Shown here one piece after another: positions 44,091 through 54,113 of a DNA stretch of 64,000 nt. Made by a program: the position numbers and the translations under genes. The stretch is from Planctomycetaceae bacterium (lineage in GTDB: Bacteria > Planctomycetota > UBA1135 > GCA-002686595), in assembly GCA_011525785.1 (NCBI GenBank), contig WYBT01000017.1, forward strand, positions 1 through 64,000, given 5' to 3'. A model generated the notes under the pieces. It did no database searches and had not been told where the DNA came from. It saw nothing but the letters and a program-made list of their open reading frames with translations. The stretch's first letter is position 1; the number at the start of each line of letters is the position of its first letter.

Positions 44091-44933
44091 ATGAGCGGCT
44101 CTGCGAACCCTCGCTTCGAAGCGCCCGGCGATGGCGACGGCGACGGCGACTCGAGTCCCGGGAGCGCGGGCGAGGGACTCAGCAGCCCCCGTCCCGCCTC
44201 CTCTGCGGCTCCGCTGGATCCGGCCGCGCTCGAGCGGCTCGTACAGCGCGCGATCGCCGAGTCCCAGCACTCCGGTGCGCGCGGCGCCCCCAAGTCGGAG
44301 GTCGTGCTCGCCGCGGCGGCGCGCCTCGAGGGCTTGCTCGCGACCTACGGCCACGTCGATGGGCTGCGCCAGCGCTTGACCGAGCAGCGCGAGGCGCTGA
44401 GCGCGGAACTCTCGCGCCTGCGCTCGGCCGTGGTGGCCCGACGGGGCTTTCTCGAGGCCGATGGCGACGCCGCAGTCTGGCCGGTCGATCCCGAGCGCTG
44501 GCGCACCCTGCGCTGGCGCGTGCAGGCTCGCCTGGCGGCGCTGCTCGACAGCGCCAACGCGTCCGGCTCGGGCGCCGCTGCAAACGCCGGTGCGTCCGGC
44601 GCTGCGCGCGTCGCGGCCCAGGAAATCTTGGATCTGTTTGCCAAAGAGCGGGCGACCTCGCTCGCCGAGCAGCGCCGACTGGCCGACGCCGAGGTGGTTC
44701 AACTGGAGCGGCGTCTGCAGGCGCTGGCGACCACGGTCGAACAGGCCGAGCAGGTGCTCGAGGTGCTGCGCGAGGCGCCGATCGACGGGAAGGGCGTCGC
44801 CTCGTACTTCCGCGCGCCGGAGGGGCTCGATCCGGCCGACCAGCGGCGCGAGATCAAGCTCGCCATGCTCGAGGGCGTGTTCCGCGAGAACGTCGACCTG
44901 CGGCGGCGCGCGGGCGATCAGCTGGACGAGTGA
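44091..44933 (+). CDS. coiled-coil protein of unknown function
   Basis: A 280-residue cytoplasmic protein. The first 45 residues are Gly/Asp/Ser/Pro-rich and include a DGDGDGD run. Two long helical stretches follow, LRQRLTEQREALSAELSRLR and LAEQRRLADAEVVQLERRL, separated by an Ala/Gly-rich linker; the coiled-coil potential is high. No enzyme motif. Its 3' end overlaps the convergent HRDC gene by 16 bases. Confidence 0.7.
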   Translation: MSGSANPRFEAPGDGDGDGDSSPGSAGEGLSSPRPASSAAPLDPAALERLVQRAIAESQHSGARGAPKSEVVLAAAARLEGLLATYGHVDGLRQRLTEQREALSAELSRLRSAVVARRGFLEADGDAAVWPVDPERWRTLRWRVQARLAALLDSANASGSGAAANAGASGAARVAAQEILDLFAKERATSLAEQRRLADAEVVQLERRLQALATTVEQAEQVLEVLREAPIDGKGVASYFRAPEGLDPADQRREIKLAMLEGVFRENVDLRRRAGDQLDE

Positions 44934-45802
44934 GACTCGCCAGCGAGCGCTGCGACGGCGGGCGTAGCGGTCGCCGACGAGCTCGAGACGCTCACAGGCT
45001 CTGACGCACCCGCCGCGCTGCCCGCTCGAAGTCGTGCGAGCACACCCAGCACGCCCTCCGCCCAGCGCTCGAGCGCGGCGGCGCCGACGCCTTCGATTGC
45101 GCCCAGCGCTGCTCGATCTTCGGGACGCCTCTTGGCGATGCGCGTGAGCACGCGGTCCGCGAACAAGCGGTAGGCGGGCACGCTCAGCTCCTTCGCGCGC
45201 GCCAGTCGCCACTCGCGCAGCGCCTCGAAGGCCGCGCCGCTGGCCGCGTCGAGCGGTTCTCCTGCGTCATCTCTCCGTGCTCGCGAGCGAGCCGTACCTG
45301 TGCTCGGCGGCGCCGGTTTCGCGCGCCACTCGATCCAACAGCACAGGTGCGGCCTTCCGTCGACGACGTAGAAGTACTCGCGCGCGGCTTCGACATCGCG
45401 TTCGCGGAAGAACTCCTCGAGCACGCTGCCGTCGAGTCCGCCGCTCTCGGCGCGGAAGGGAACGTTCACGATCGAGACGTTCAGGAACGGCGCATCTTGT
45501 TCGCCCTCGGCGTCGAGTTCGCTCGCCGGCTCGGCCTCGCTCGCTGCGTGAGCTTGGGCGCCGCCGCGGCGTGTTCTTCGCGACGCCGCGCGCGCCGTCG
45601 TTGCACTCGCGCCGGCATTCGGAGCCTCGCCCGTGCTGCACGACGAGCCTGAACAGGAACTCGAGGCGGAGGTCAGCGCCTGTGGCGCGCCGGGCACGTC
45701 GCGCACCGATGCGTGGCCTTCCGGCGCGCTGAGTTCACGCGCGCCCTCCGGAGTCATCGACGGGCCTTGCGGAGCGGACGAGAGCGCTTGAGCGACGAGC
45801 AT
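44918..45802 (-). CDS. HRDC-domain protein
   Basis: A 294-residue protein. After a Ser/Ala-rich N-terminal 100 residues, a compact domain reads FLNVSIVNVPFRAESGG, EEFFRERDVEAAREYFYVVD, and PHLCCWIEWRA. An HRDC helical domain follows (FEALREWRLARAKELSVPAY, RRPEDRAALGAIEGVG, AALERWAEGVLGVL), a nucleic-acid-binding module of RecQ and RNase D. The combination resembles HRDC accessory proteins that sit beside diversity-generating retroelements, but no reverse transcriptase or repeat pair was found in the window. The tail is Ser-rich. Function is unproven. Confidence 0.75.
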   Translation of the reverse strand: MLVAQALSSAPQGPSMTPEGARELSAPEGHASVRDVPGAPQALTSASSSCSGSSCSTGEAPNAGASATTARAASRRTRRGGAQAHAASEAEPASELDAEGEQDAPFLNVSIVNVPFRAESGGLDGSVLEEFFRERDVEAAREYFYVVDGRPHLCCWIEWRAKPAPPSTGTARSRARRDDAGEPLDAASGAAFEALREWRLARAKELSVPAYRLFADRVLTRIAKRRPEDRAALGAIEGVGAAALERWAEGVLGVLARLRAGSAAGASEPVSVSSSSATATPAVAALAGESHSSS

Positions 45803-45916
45803 GGGAGCGATCCTCGAAGGTGAACGCGGACGCCGAGTGCGCCCGCGAGAGCACAGACCGAACCTCCCGCGCCGCGGTTGCCGCGAAGTCGAGAAAATCC
45901 GCAAACTCACGGCACG

Positions 45917-46390
45917 ATGCCCGCCAACGCCCGACTCGCTCGCCGCCCGCTCTGGGCGACTTCAGTGCTCTCGCTCTATCTCGTGGCCGCGTTCGGCATG
46001 GCCGTGTTGGTGGCGGCGCCGCACTTCGCCACGCCCCCGGCGGACGAAGCTGACCTCCAGCTCGGATGGCGCGCGGCCTTCGCGCTCGCCGCTCTGTTGA
46101 ACGGCGCCATCGGCCTGGGCGGCCTGCGCTCGCTCGCCTGGGTGCGTCCGCTGGCGGGCAGCGTCCACGTGCTCGTCGCGCTGGCGGCCGTCGCGTTCGG
46201 AGTCATGCACGCGCGCTCGCCCGCGCCGCCCGAGGGCTGGCTGCCCGAGCATCTGGCCAAGTTCGGCGTCCACGCCGGCCTGGCGTGGTGGTGGCTGCGC
46301 GGCGCGCTCGGACGCGTCGTTCAGACGCCCACCGGCGCCGCTTCGCCGACGGGCGCGCGCTCGGGGTCGGCGGACCACACCACGCGGTAG
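45917..46390 (+). CDS. small membrane protein
   Basis: A 157-residue hydrophobic protein with four predicted membrane helices (LWATSVLSLYLVAAFGMAVL, AAFALAALLNGAIGLGGL, PLAGSVHVLVALAAVAFGV, FGVHAGLAWWWLRGAL). It starts at ATG 45917. No recognised family. Its last 70 bases overlap the convergent mqnE end, an unusually long tail-to-tail overlap; the true stop could be earlier if the final residues are non-essential. Confidence 0.65.
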   Translation: MPANARLARRPLWATSVLSLYLVAAFGMAVLVAAPHFATPPADEADLQLGWRAAFALAALLNGAIGLGGLRSLAWVRPLAGSVHVLVALAAVAFGVMHARSPAPPEGWLPEHLAKFGVHAGLAWWWLRGALGRVVQTPTGAASPTGARSGSADHTTR

Positions 46391-47502
46391 AGCGTGTCGC
46401 GCTCGACGGGCACGCGGCCCGCGTCGCGGATCCACTGCACGAGCTCTTCGCGCTGCACGCGCTGCGGCGTCGTCGCGCCGGCGTCGTGATAGATGTGCTC
46501 TTCGACCACGGTGCCGTCGACATCGTCGGCGCCGTACGAGAGCGCGGTCTGCGCGATCGCCACGTCCATCAGGATCCAGTAGGCCTTGATGTGCGCGATG
46601 TTGTCGAGCATCAGCCGCCCGAGCGCGATCTCGCGCAGCTCGTCGAGCGCGGTGGGGCCCGGCACGTCGGCCATCTCGCTGTTCTCGGGGTGGAACGAGA
46701 GCGGGATGTAGGTCTGGAAGCCGCCGGTCTCGTCCTGCAGCGTGCGCAGGCGGTCGAGGTGCTCGACGCGCTCTTCAATGGTCTCGATGTGCCCGTGCAG
46801 CATCGTGCAGTTCGAGCGCAGGCCGGCGCGGTGCACCTTGCGCGCGGTCTCGAGCCACTCGTCGCCGCTGATCTTGAGGTGGTAGGTCTGCTGGCGGACG
46901 CGCTCGCTGAAGATCTCGGCGCCGCCGCCGGGCACCGAACCCAGTCCGGCCTCGATCAGTTCAGGCAGCACCTCTTCGAGCGGCTTCTTGGCGACCTTCG
47001 CGATCTGGTCGAGCTCGACCATCGTGAAGGCCTTGATGTGGATCTGGGGCCGCTCGCGCTTCACCGCGCGCAACAGGTCCAAGTAGTACGAGTACGGGAT
47101 CTTCGGCCACACGCCCGCGACCATGTGCACTTCGGTCACCGGCTCGTGGGCGAGCGCGCGGATCTTCGCCGCGGCCTCCTCAGGCTTGAGCCAGTACGCG
47201 CCCGGCTGTCCCGGCAAACGCTGGAACGCACAGAAGCGGCACAGCTTGTTGCACAGGTTGGTGTAGTTGATGTGCTGGTTGACGTTGAAGTACGCGAGGT
47301 CGCCGTGCAGGCGCTCGCGCACCACGTTGGCCAGCGCGCCGACGACGTGGATCGCCGGCGAGAGGTAGAGGCGCACGCCCTCCTCGCGCGAGAGCCGCTG
47401 CCCGGCGAAGACGTGCTCGGCGATGTCGCGCAGGCCCGCGCGCTCGGCGCTGGCGAGCAACGTGTCGACCGCACCCTTCGAAGGCTGCACCCCGACCTTC
47501 AT
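46321..47502 (-). CDS. mqnE: aminofutalosine synthase MqnE (radical SAM)
   Basis: Joins 3-enolpyruvyl-benzoate with an adenosyl group to give 6-amino-6-deoxyfutalosine. The 393 residues carry the [4Fe-4S] motif NYTNLCNKLCRFCAF (CX3CX2C). The characteristic VTEVHMVAGVWP, GGGAEIFSERVRQQTYH, and HGHIETIEERVEHL regions follow. It starts four bases before the mqnC end (ATGA overlap), so mqnC and mqnE are co-translated. The window thus encodes three futalosine-pathway enzymes. Confidence 0.93.
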   Translation of the reverse strand: MKVGVQPSKGAVDTLLASAERAGLRDIAEHVFAGQRLSREEGVRLYLSPAIHVVGALANVVRERLHGDLAYFNVNQHINYTNLCNKLCRFCAFQRLPGQPGAYWLKPEEAAAKIRALAHEPVTEVHMVAGVWPKIPYSYYLDLLRAVKRERPQIHIKAFTMVELDQIAKVAKKPLEEVLPELIEAGLGSVPGGGAEIFSERVRQQTYHLKISGDEWLETARKVHRAGLRSNCTMLHGHIETIEERVEHLDRLRTLQDETGGFQTYIPLSFHPENSEMADVPGPTALDELREIALGRLMLDNIAHIKAYWILMDVAIAQTALSYGADDVDGTVVEEHIYHDAGATTPQRVQREELVQWIRDAGRVPVERDTLYRVVWSADPERAPVGEAAPVGV

Positions 47503-48755
47503 AGCGTCGACTCCGTGCTCGCACGTCGGGCCGCAGCACGGTGCGTCGCCGCCTCGTGCCGATCGAACGGCCCGCGGTGCAGCTCCGGATGGCGCGGATC
47601 GACGATGCCGTACCACGAATTGCGCTGCAGCGGCGTGAAGCCGGCGCGCGAGATCACGTTCTCGAGCTTCTGAATCGGCGCGAGGTTGAAGCAACCGGCC
47701 GCGCTCACCACGTTTTCTTCGAGCATCGTGCCGCCGAAGTCGTTGCAGCCGTAGCGCAGCGTCACCTGCGCCATCTTCAGGCCGGCGGTGACGTAGCTGG
47801 TCTGGATGTTGGCGAAGTTGTCGAGGTAGATGCGCGAGAGCGCTTGAACTCGCAGGTACACCGCCGGCGTCTGGCGCGCGGGATACATGTGCTCCTCGGG
47901 CACGCCGTCGGGCTGCATGAGCCAACACGCGAAGGCCGTGAAGCCGCCGGTCTCGTCCTGCAGCTCGCGCAGGCGCGTCATGTGCTCGATGCGCTCCGCC
48001 GCGGTCTCGACGTGGCCGAACATCATCGTCGCCGAGCTGCGCAGGCCCGCCTCGTGCGCCTTGCGGTGCACGTCCAGCCAGCGATCGGTGTGCGTCTTCT
48101 TCGGCGCGATGATCTTGCGCACGCGCTCGACGAGGATCTCGGCGCCGGCGCCGGGCACCGAGCCCAGTCCCGCAGCCACCAGATCGCGCAACACGTCTTC
48201 GACAGGGCGCTTGTCGAGCTTCGAGAGGTGATCGAGCTCCGGCGCGCTCAGCGCGTGCAGGTTGATCTGCGGGAAGCGTGCGCTCAGGTCCCTGAACAGC
48301 TCGCACCACCAGTCGGTCTTGAGGTAGGGGTGGTGTCCGCCCTGCATCAACACCTGGCGCCCGCCGAGGTCGGCGAGCTCCTGCATCTTGGCGACGATCA
48401 CATCGCGCTCGAGCACGTACGCGCCGTCGGCCTTGGGCCGGCGATAGAAGGCGCAGAAGCCGCAGTCGGTGATGCAGACGTTGGTCGGGTTGAGGTTGCG
48501 GTCGACGATGTAGGTGACGTGCGGCTCGGGGTGCAGGCGCTGGCGCACCGCATCGGCCATCTCGCCCAAGGCGAGCAGGTCGGCGTGCTCGTGCAGCCAC
48601 AGGCCTTCCTCGGCGCTGATCCGCCGCCCCTCGAGGACCTTCTCGCGGATGCGCGCCAACTCGCGCGCGCTCGCGCCCGTGCGGGCCGAACTCGCCGGCG
48701 GAGCATCCCAGTGCGGCCGGGCGGGGCGAGCGACCGATTCGACTTCGAGTTCCAT
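47499..48755 (-). CDS. mqnC: cyclic dehypoxanthine futalosine synthase MqnC (radical SAM)
   Basis: Cyclises dehypoxanthine futalosine. The 418 residues contain the radical SAM cluster motif NPTNVCITDCGFCAFYRRP (CX3CX2C) and the MqnC-specific VLMQGGHHPYLKTDWW, which separates it from MqnE. The GSVPGAGAEILVERVR and GHVETAAERIEHMTRL segments follow. ATG 48755 gives an N-terminal extension of about 25 residues before the family start. It is followed by mqnE with an ATGA overlap. An unlinked mqnA lies at 34063-34872. Confidence 0.93.
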   Translation of the reverse strand: MELEVESVARPARPHWDAPPASSARTGASARELARIREKVLEGRRISAEEGLWLHEHADLLALGEMADAVRQRLHPEPHVTYIVDRNLNPTNVCITDCGFCAFYRRPKADGAYVLERDVIVAKMQELADLGGRQVLMQGGHHPYLKTDWWCELFRDLSARFPQINLHALSAPELDHLSKLDKRPVEDVLRDLVAAGLGSVPGAGAEILVERVRKIIAPKKTHTDRWLDVHRKAHEAGLRSSATMMFGHVETAAERIEHMTRLRELQDETGGFTAFACWLMQPDGVPEEHMYPARQTPAVYLRVQALSRIYLDNFANIQTSYVTAGLKMAQVTLRYGCNDFGGTMLEENVVSAAGCFNLAPIQKLENVISRAGFTPLQRNSWYGIVDPRHPELHRGPFDRHEAATHRAAARRASTESTL

Positions 48756-48840
48756 GTCAGGGCGAAGTATAGGTCGCTTTGAGCGACGTTCTCGCCCCTG
48801 GGAGTTCACATGGACGGGAAACAAGCGCCGCCGGGCGCGC

Positions 48841-49405
48841 TCATCGGGCAGCGAGCGCCGCGGTCGCCGCGAGCTTGTGCTGCGCGCGCCACGGCGCACC
48901 GGCCTGCTCGCCGAGTTTGCGCAGCCAGGCATCCACGTGCTTCGCGCCCAGAGCGGCGGCTGCTTCGGAAGCGACGCGCTCGCCGTCGTACCAAGACACG
49001 CGCCAGCGCAGTTCCTCGGCGGCGGACGCGAGCGCGCGGCGGTACATGACGGAGTCGGCGTAGGTCTGTGCGCGCGCGTCGGCGATGGCGGCTTCGGTCG
49101 GAGAGGGCACGGGCGGGCAGGCGTGGATCGCGATTGTGACCGCGCGGCCCGCAGCGAGTTTGTCGAGCGTCGCGAGTTCGGCGCGCGCGCGGCGTGATGG
49201 GGCGCGCCCACGGCGAGTTGAGGTAACGGCCGAGCGCCCATGAGCCCTCGTGGTGGTGGGGGTGGGTCGGCAGGCCGGGTTCGACGAGCTCGATCTGGCG
49301 GCGGTCGAGCAGTTCGAGTTCGCTCGTCAGCGTGACGAGCACCGCGTTGCTGCCGGACTGCGCCACTCCGATCAGCACCGACCCAGCGGACTTCGAACTC
49401 GCCAT
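48841..49405 (-). pseudogene. frameshifted conserved hypothetical gene
   Basis: The first frame from 49405 reads LIGVAQSGSNAVLVTLTSEL, DRRQIELVEPGLPTHPHHHE and GRYLNSPWA. The second frame then continues ARAELATLDKLAAGRAVTIA, PSPTEAAIADARAQTYADSV and a long helical end to 48841. The break falls in a GC-only tract near 49190-49210. The combined protein resembles an uncharacterised family with an ELVDPGLPTHPYHHE-type motif. It may be a real lesion or a sequencing error in GCGCGC sequence. Upstream is a GNAT gene; downstream is mqnC. Confidence 0.6.
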
Positions 49406-49468
49406 GGCCTCGAGCTGCTGAGGCTAACGGACAGCGCGCTGCGCGCCAGCGTCGCCCGCTTCGCTCGC

Positions 49469-49930
49469 TCACGCGCTCGGCGCACGCCACTCCCACACCA
49501 CTCCGTCCTCGGGGTGCTCGAGCGTCGCGACGTGCTCGAAGCCGAGCTTCTCGAGCACGCGATGAGAAGCGTTGCGTTCGGGCAGGGTCTGCGCCGCGAT
49601 GGTGACCTGGGCATCGCGTTCGCGTGCGATGCGCACGAGCTCTGCGGCCATCGCCGTGGCGATCCCGCGGCCCTCGAACGGCGGGAAGGTGAAGTAAGCG
49701 AGCTCCACGCGTCCGTCGCGCGGCGGCGACTTGAACCCGCACGTGCCGACGGGTTCGCCGTCCGCAAGCGCGAGGTAGCCGATCCACGGCGGCTCGAAGC
49801 CGACGCGCTCGTACAGTTCGAGCGTGGCGCGCGCGACGTCGCGCACGAGCTCGGGCGGCGGCTCGCGCAGGGCGCGCAGCGTTCCATCGCGTTCGATGGG
49901 CGAGAGGCTGATCGCGGCGCGTGAGTTCAT
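49469..49930 (-). CDS. GNAT-family N-acetyltransferase
   Basis: A 153-residue single-domain acetyltransferase. The acetyl-CoA loop is FPPFEGRGIATAMAAELVRI (motif A with Q/RxxGxA-type sequence, about 85-104). Motif B follows in VLEKLGFEHVATLEHPEDG. Beta strands WIGYLALADGEPVGTCGFK fit motif D. It resembles ribosomal-protein-alanine or small-molecule acetyltransferases; the substrate is unknown. It lies 63 bases upstream of the frameshifted gene on the same strand. Confidence 0.9.
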   Translation of the reverse strand: MNSRAAISLSPIERDGTLRALREPPPELVRDVARATLELYERVGFEPPWIGYLALADGEPVGTCGFKSPPRDGRVELAYFTFPPFEGRGIATAMAAELVRIARERDAQVTIAAQTLPERNASHRVLEKLGFEHVATLEHPEDGVVWEWRAPSA

Positions 49931-50024
49931 GTCGCTGAGCGCACAGCGTGGGGCGGGTCCAGCGCAAGCAAGTCGGTCCAGCGCGTGTCGATCGAGCTCG
50001 CCGGAGGTCTCACCGCGCGCATGT

Positions 50025-51533
50025 TCAACCGTTGGTCGAGATGCGGGCAGCGGGAAGGCTCACGACGAACAGCGAGCCGATGCCGGGCTCGGAGACGACG
50101 CTGATCTCGCCGTGGAAGCTGCGCACGATGCCGTGCGAGATCGACAGTCCCAGCCCGCTGCCCTCGCCCAGGCCCTTGGTCGTGAAGAACGGGTCGAAGA
50201 TGCTCTTGAGCGTCTCCGCGTCCATTCCGACGCCGGTGTCCTTGAAGCTGATGCGCGCCGAGCCGTCGGGCCCGGTGTCGAGTCGGACGAGCAAGCGATT
50301 GTGCGCGCGTCGCTCGGGCGCCATCGCCTGGGCTGCGTTCGTGAGCAAGTTGATGAACACCTGCACCAGGCGGCGCGTCGAGGCGAGCACCAGCGGCGCC
50401 TCCTCGAGCTCGAGAGTCAGTTGCGCGCGCTGCTTCACCAGCGTCGACGCGCGTCGCAGCGCCGTCTCGAGCGCCGCGCGCACGTCCACGGGCTTGAGCG
50501 CGTCCTCCTGCGGCGCGGAGAACAGCCGCAGGTCCGAGACGATGTCGCCCATCGTGCGGCTGGCTTCGTCCACGACGTTGGCGAGCTCGCTGAGGCGCTC
50601 GATCTTGGCCCGGAACGGCGCCGGCGTCTGCGAGACGCTGAGCTGGTCGAGTTCGACGCGCATGAGGTCCGAGGCGCCGAACAGCGCGCTCAGCGGATTG
50701 CTCAGTTCGTGCGTGACGCCGGCCACCAGCGTGCCCAGGGCCGTCAGTCGGTAGTTCAGCGCCGTGCGCAGCTCCTCGCGGCGCTTCTCCGTCACGTCGC
50801 GGAAGACCATCACGGCGCCGAGCAGGCGCCCGGCATCGTCGACGATCGGCGCCGACGAGTCCTCGATCGGCAGGCCGCGCCCGGAGTTCTCGACGGCGAT
50901 GCCGCGCGGCAGGTCCTGCGGGCGTCGGTCGCTCAGCGCGCGGCTCATCGGGTTGGGGACGGGCGCGCGCGTCTGCTCGTCCACCAGGCGCAGCACCTCG
51001 TCGACCGCGCGCCCCACGAGCTGCGAGCTGTTCGCGCCGAGGATCTGCTCCGCGATCGGATTGGCGAAGTTCACAGCGCCCTGCGAATCCACCGCCAGCA
51101 CGGCGTCGCCAACCGAACGCAGGGTCGTGGCGAACCAGTGTTCGCGCTCGCGGATCCGGCGCTCCAGTTCGTGCCGCACCAGCGCCATCTCGATCGTGCC
51201 GCGCAACTCGGCGCTCTTGAAGGGCTTGACGATGTAGCCCAGCGGCGCGGAGTTCTTGGCCCGCGAGAGCGTGTCGTCGTCGGCGTACGCGGTCAGGAAG
51301 ATCACCGGGATGTCGAAGCGCGAGCGCAGGACGTTGGCGGTCTCGACGCCGTCGACTTCGCCGTCGATGCGAACGTCCATCAGCACCAGCGATGGCAAGT
51401 GCGCGGCCGCCAGCTCGAGCGCGGCCTGGCTGTCCGCAGCCGAGCCCACGACGCTGTAGCCCATCGCGGAGAGCGACTCGCTCAGATCGCGGGCCACGAT
51501 GCGTTCGTCTTCGACGATCAGAATGCTTGTCAT
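50025..51533 (-). CDS. response regulator receiver fused to PAS and histidine kinase
   Basis: A 502-residue protein. Receiver domain at residues 1-120 with phospho-acceptor Asp53 (LVLMDVRID), Lys in [15 protein letters not shown] domain is at about 130-250 ([20 protein letters not shown]). The HisKA helix has His275 in [17 protein letters not shown]. The HATPase is at 385-500 ([34 protein letters not shown]). It therefore both receives and sends phosphoryl groups. It is translationally coupled (ATGA) to the PAS sensor kinase before it. No DNA-binding domain. Confidence 0.92.
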   Translation of the reverse strand: MTSILIVEDERIVARDLSESLSAMGYSVVGSAADSQAALELAAAHLPSLVLMDVRIDGEVDGVETANVLRSRFDIPVIFLTAYADDDTLSRAKNSAPLGYIVKPFKSAELRGTIEMALVRHELERRIREREHWFATTLRSVGDAVLAVDSQGAVNFANPIAEQILGANSSQLVGRAVDEVLRLVDEQTRAPVPNPMSRALSDRRPQDLPRGIAVENSGRGLPIEDSSAPIVDDAGRLLGAVMVFRDVTEKRREELRTALNYRLTALGTLVAGVTHELSNPLSALFGASDLMRVELDQLSVSQTPAPFRAKIERLSELANVVDEASRTMGDIVSDLRLFSAPQEDALKPVDVRAALETALRRASTLVKQRAQLTLELEEAPLVLASTRRLVQVFINLLTNAAQAMAPERRAHNRLLVRLDTGPDGSARISFKDTGVGMDAETLKSIFDPFFTTKGLGEGSGLGLSISHGIVRSFHGEISVVSEPGIGSLFVVSLPAARISTNG

Positions 51534-53632
51534 TGTGTGTGCTCCTTGGACTCGCTGTCGTTCTCGAACGAAATCTCCAGACGCAGACCGTGCTCGCGCG
51601 TGACTTCGAGCCGCCCCTGGAGTTGCTCGACGAAGGTCTCGACCAGCTCCATGCCCAGCGTGCGCGCCGTGCGCAGTTCGATGTCCCGCGGCAGGCCCAC
51701 GCCGTCGTCGGCGATCACCATGCGAACGCGCGAGCCCTCCTGGCGCAGCTCGACGCGCACCGTGCCGCGCTCACGTCCCTTGAAACCGTGCTTGAGCGCG
51801 TTGGTGAGCAGCTCGTTGGCGATCAGCCCGCACGGAATCGCGCGGTCGACGCCCAAGCGCACTTCGGCGAGCTCGAGCTGCGAGCGAACTTCCGTGCGGG
51901 AGTCGTTGTGCTGCGCCAGCGCGCGCTGCGCCAGTTCCCGCAGGTACTCGCCGAAGTGGACGCTCGCCAGATCGTGGGACTGGTAGAGCTTCTCGTGGAA
52001 CAGCGCGATCGATCCGACGCGGTTCTGCGCGTCGGCCAGGATCGCGCGCAGCTCCGCTCCCTGCGCGCGGCGGCCCTGCAGGCTCAGGATGCTCATGATC
52101 ACCTGCAAGTTGTTCTTGACGCGGTGGTGGATCTCCTTGAGGAGCACTTCCTTCTCGCGCAGCGAGGCCTTGAGCCGGCGTTCGGCGTGCTTGCGGGCGC
52201 CGATGTCGCGCGCCACGGTCGACGCGCCGAGCAGCCGGCCCTGTCCGTCTCGCACCGGCGCCAACGTCAACGCGACCTCGATCCTCGCGCCGCTCTTGTG
52301 CGTCAGGCTCGTCTCGTGATCGTCGACGCTGCGTCCGCTCGCGACGGCCTCGAGCAACTCCTTCAGCTCGTCGCTGGCGCCTGACCACAGCTCGCGCAGG
52401 CCCAGCCCGGTGGCTGCCTTCGCGTCGTACCCCAGCAAGCGTTCGGCCGCGGAATTCCAGGTCTCGATCGCGCCGTTCGTGCTGACGCGGAAGATCGCGT
52501 CGTTGGAGGACTCGACGATGGCGGCCAGTCGCGCGGTGACCTCTGCGCGCCGTCGCTCCGTGATGTCGCGAATCGCGCTCGAGACGAACAGGCCCTCGTC
52601 CGTGCGCAGCGGACTGAGGCTGATCTCGACCTCGAACTCAGCGCCGTCCTTGCGCCGTCCCTGCAGTTGGAGCCCCGACCCCATCTCGCGCGCCTTGGGG
52701 TCGAGGAAGTAGCGCGAGCGCCGCTCGGGATGCTGTTTGCGGTAGCGCTCGGGGACCAGCACCTCGACCCACTGGCCGACCAGTTCCTCGCGTGCATATC
52801 CGAACAGTCGCTCGGTCTGCGCGTTGACGAGCACGATGCGTCCGTCGGAGTCGACGATCACCATCGCGTCCGGCGCCGACTCGAGCAGCGAGCGGAACTT
52901 CTCCTCGGCGCGCCGGCGGTGCGTGACGTCGCGCACGGCGCAGCACACCAAGAGCTCGCCCTCGTTCTCGAGCGGACTCAGGGAGACTTCGACCGGGAAC
53001 TCGACGCCGTCCTTGCGCAGCCCCGCGAGCTCCACGCCCGAGCCCATGGCGCGCACCTTGGGGCTGGCGAAGTAGTCCGCGCGAAAGCGCGGGTGGCTGC
53101 GCCGGAAGCGCTCGGGCACCACGAGTTCGATCGGCTTGCCGATCAGCTCGCCGGCGCTGTAGCCGAAGAGCTGCTCCATCTGGGCGTTGACCAGCACGAT
53201 CGCGCCGTAGCGGTCGACCAGCGCCATCGCGTCCGGCGCCGCACCGAGCAGCAGCGGGATCGACATCCGCGACAGGTCGCGCGGCGGCAGTTCGCGCAAG
53301 CTGACCACGCAGCGGCGCACGTCGTCGATCGCGTGGCAGGCGACGCGCGCGTCGACGCGGAGGACCCGGCCGTCGAGGTCCACGACTTCGATGTCGAGGC
53401 GGCCCCGGTCGTCGCGCCCGGCGCGAATCGCCGGCAGGCTCCGCAGGTTCTCGACCAGCGAGTGCTGTTCGCCGGGAGCGAGCAAATCGCTGAAGGCGCG
53501 GCCGGTCCACGTTCCGTGCGTGCCTCCGATGAGTCGCAGTGCGGCTGTGTTCAGAGCTTCGATGCGCGCCTGCGCATCGAGTAGCAGCACCGCGTCGGGC
53601 AGCGCCTCCAGCCAGTTTGAGGGGACCTTCAT
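51530..53632 (-). CDS. multi-PAS HWE/HisKA_2-type sensor histidine kinase
   Basis: A 700-residue cytoplasmic kinase with no membrane segment. Four PAS units: about 8-120, 130-250, 255-380 and 385-500. PAS2 and PAS3 are near-repeats of one another. The dimerisation helix is [20 protein letters not shown] (phospho-His around residue 502), followed by an HATPase with [25 protein letters not shown] and the final [17 protein letters not shown]. The ATG 53632 start is supported by GGAG upstream. The stop overlaps the downstream receiver-kinase gene, which is its probable partner. Confidence 0.92.
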   Translation of the reverse strand: MKVPSNWLEALPDAVLLLDAQARIEALNTAALRLIGGTHGTWTGRAFSDLLAPGEQHSLVENLRSLPAIRAGRDDRGRLDIEVVDLDGRVLRVDARVACHAIDDVRRCVVSLRELPPRDLSRMSIPLLLGAAPDAMALVDRYGAIVLVNAQMEQLFGYSAGELIGKPIELVVPERFRRSHPRFRADYFASPKVRAMGSGVELAGLRKDGVEFPVEVSLSPLENEGELLVCCAVRDVTHRRRAEEKFRSLLESAPDAMVIVDSDGRIVLVNAQTERLFGYAREELVGQWVEVLVPERYRKQHPERRSRYFLDPKAREMGSGLQLQGRRKDGAEFEVEISLSPLRTDEGLFVSSAIRDITERRRAEVTARLAAIVESSNDAIFRVSTNGAIETWNSAAERLLGYDAKAATGLGLRELWSGASDELKELLEAVASGRSVDDHETSLTHKSGARIEVALTLAPVRDGQGRLLGASTVARDIGARKHAERRLKASLREKEVLLKEIHHRVKNNLQVIMSILSLQGRRAQGAELRAILADAQNRVGSIALFHEKLYQSHDLASVHFGEYLRELAQRALAQHNDSRTEVRSQLELAEVRLGVDRAIPCGLIANELLTNALKHGFKGRERGTVRVELRQEGSRVRMVIADDGVGLPRDIELRTARTLGMELVETFVEQLQGRLEVTREHGLRLEISFENDSESKEHTQ

Positions 53633-54113
53633 CGAACGTACGCTCCGCCGGTAGAGCGGCGCGGGCGCCTCACGACAGGTGAGGAGCGCGACGCCGTGGC
53701 GCAAGCGAAGTCGGGGGCCCTCGCTGGTCCAAGAGTAGCGCTGCGTGCAACGCCCAGACAGCTCCTTGTTGCATCGGCCTCCGTGTCATCGCACTCGCGT
53801 GGCGTCGCTCTGGGAAACCGCGCCAGCGGCGCCCGCGCCAGTCAGCGGCGGCGCCGTGGCTCTCGCAAGCGACGTGGTCGGAATACCGTGCTCGCGCGTG
53901 AATTTCGCGGGTTCCTGCGGCCCGACTCGCACGAATTACGGGTCGTCGGCGACACGCGAAGATGTCGTGGCAGACATTTCGAGAGGCGGTCGACATGGCC
54001 TCCGCAGCGGCTGGCGGCCCGGACCTCGATCGGCGGGTCGTTGGGGCCCCAAGCGAAATCTCGCCTGCTGGCTGGACGACGTCCGCCCCTCGTCGCTTAG
54101 CTAGACGCGCGCC
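53633..54113. other. 481-bp region between divergent genes, no gene supported
   Basis: Open frames on both strands (for example 53696-54100) have no recognisable protein character, and codon position bias is weak. No operator palindrome or repeat was seen. It must hold the promoters for the kinase operon and the methyltransferase gene. Confidence 0.35.
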
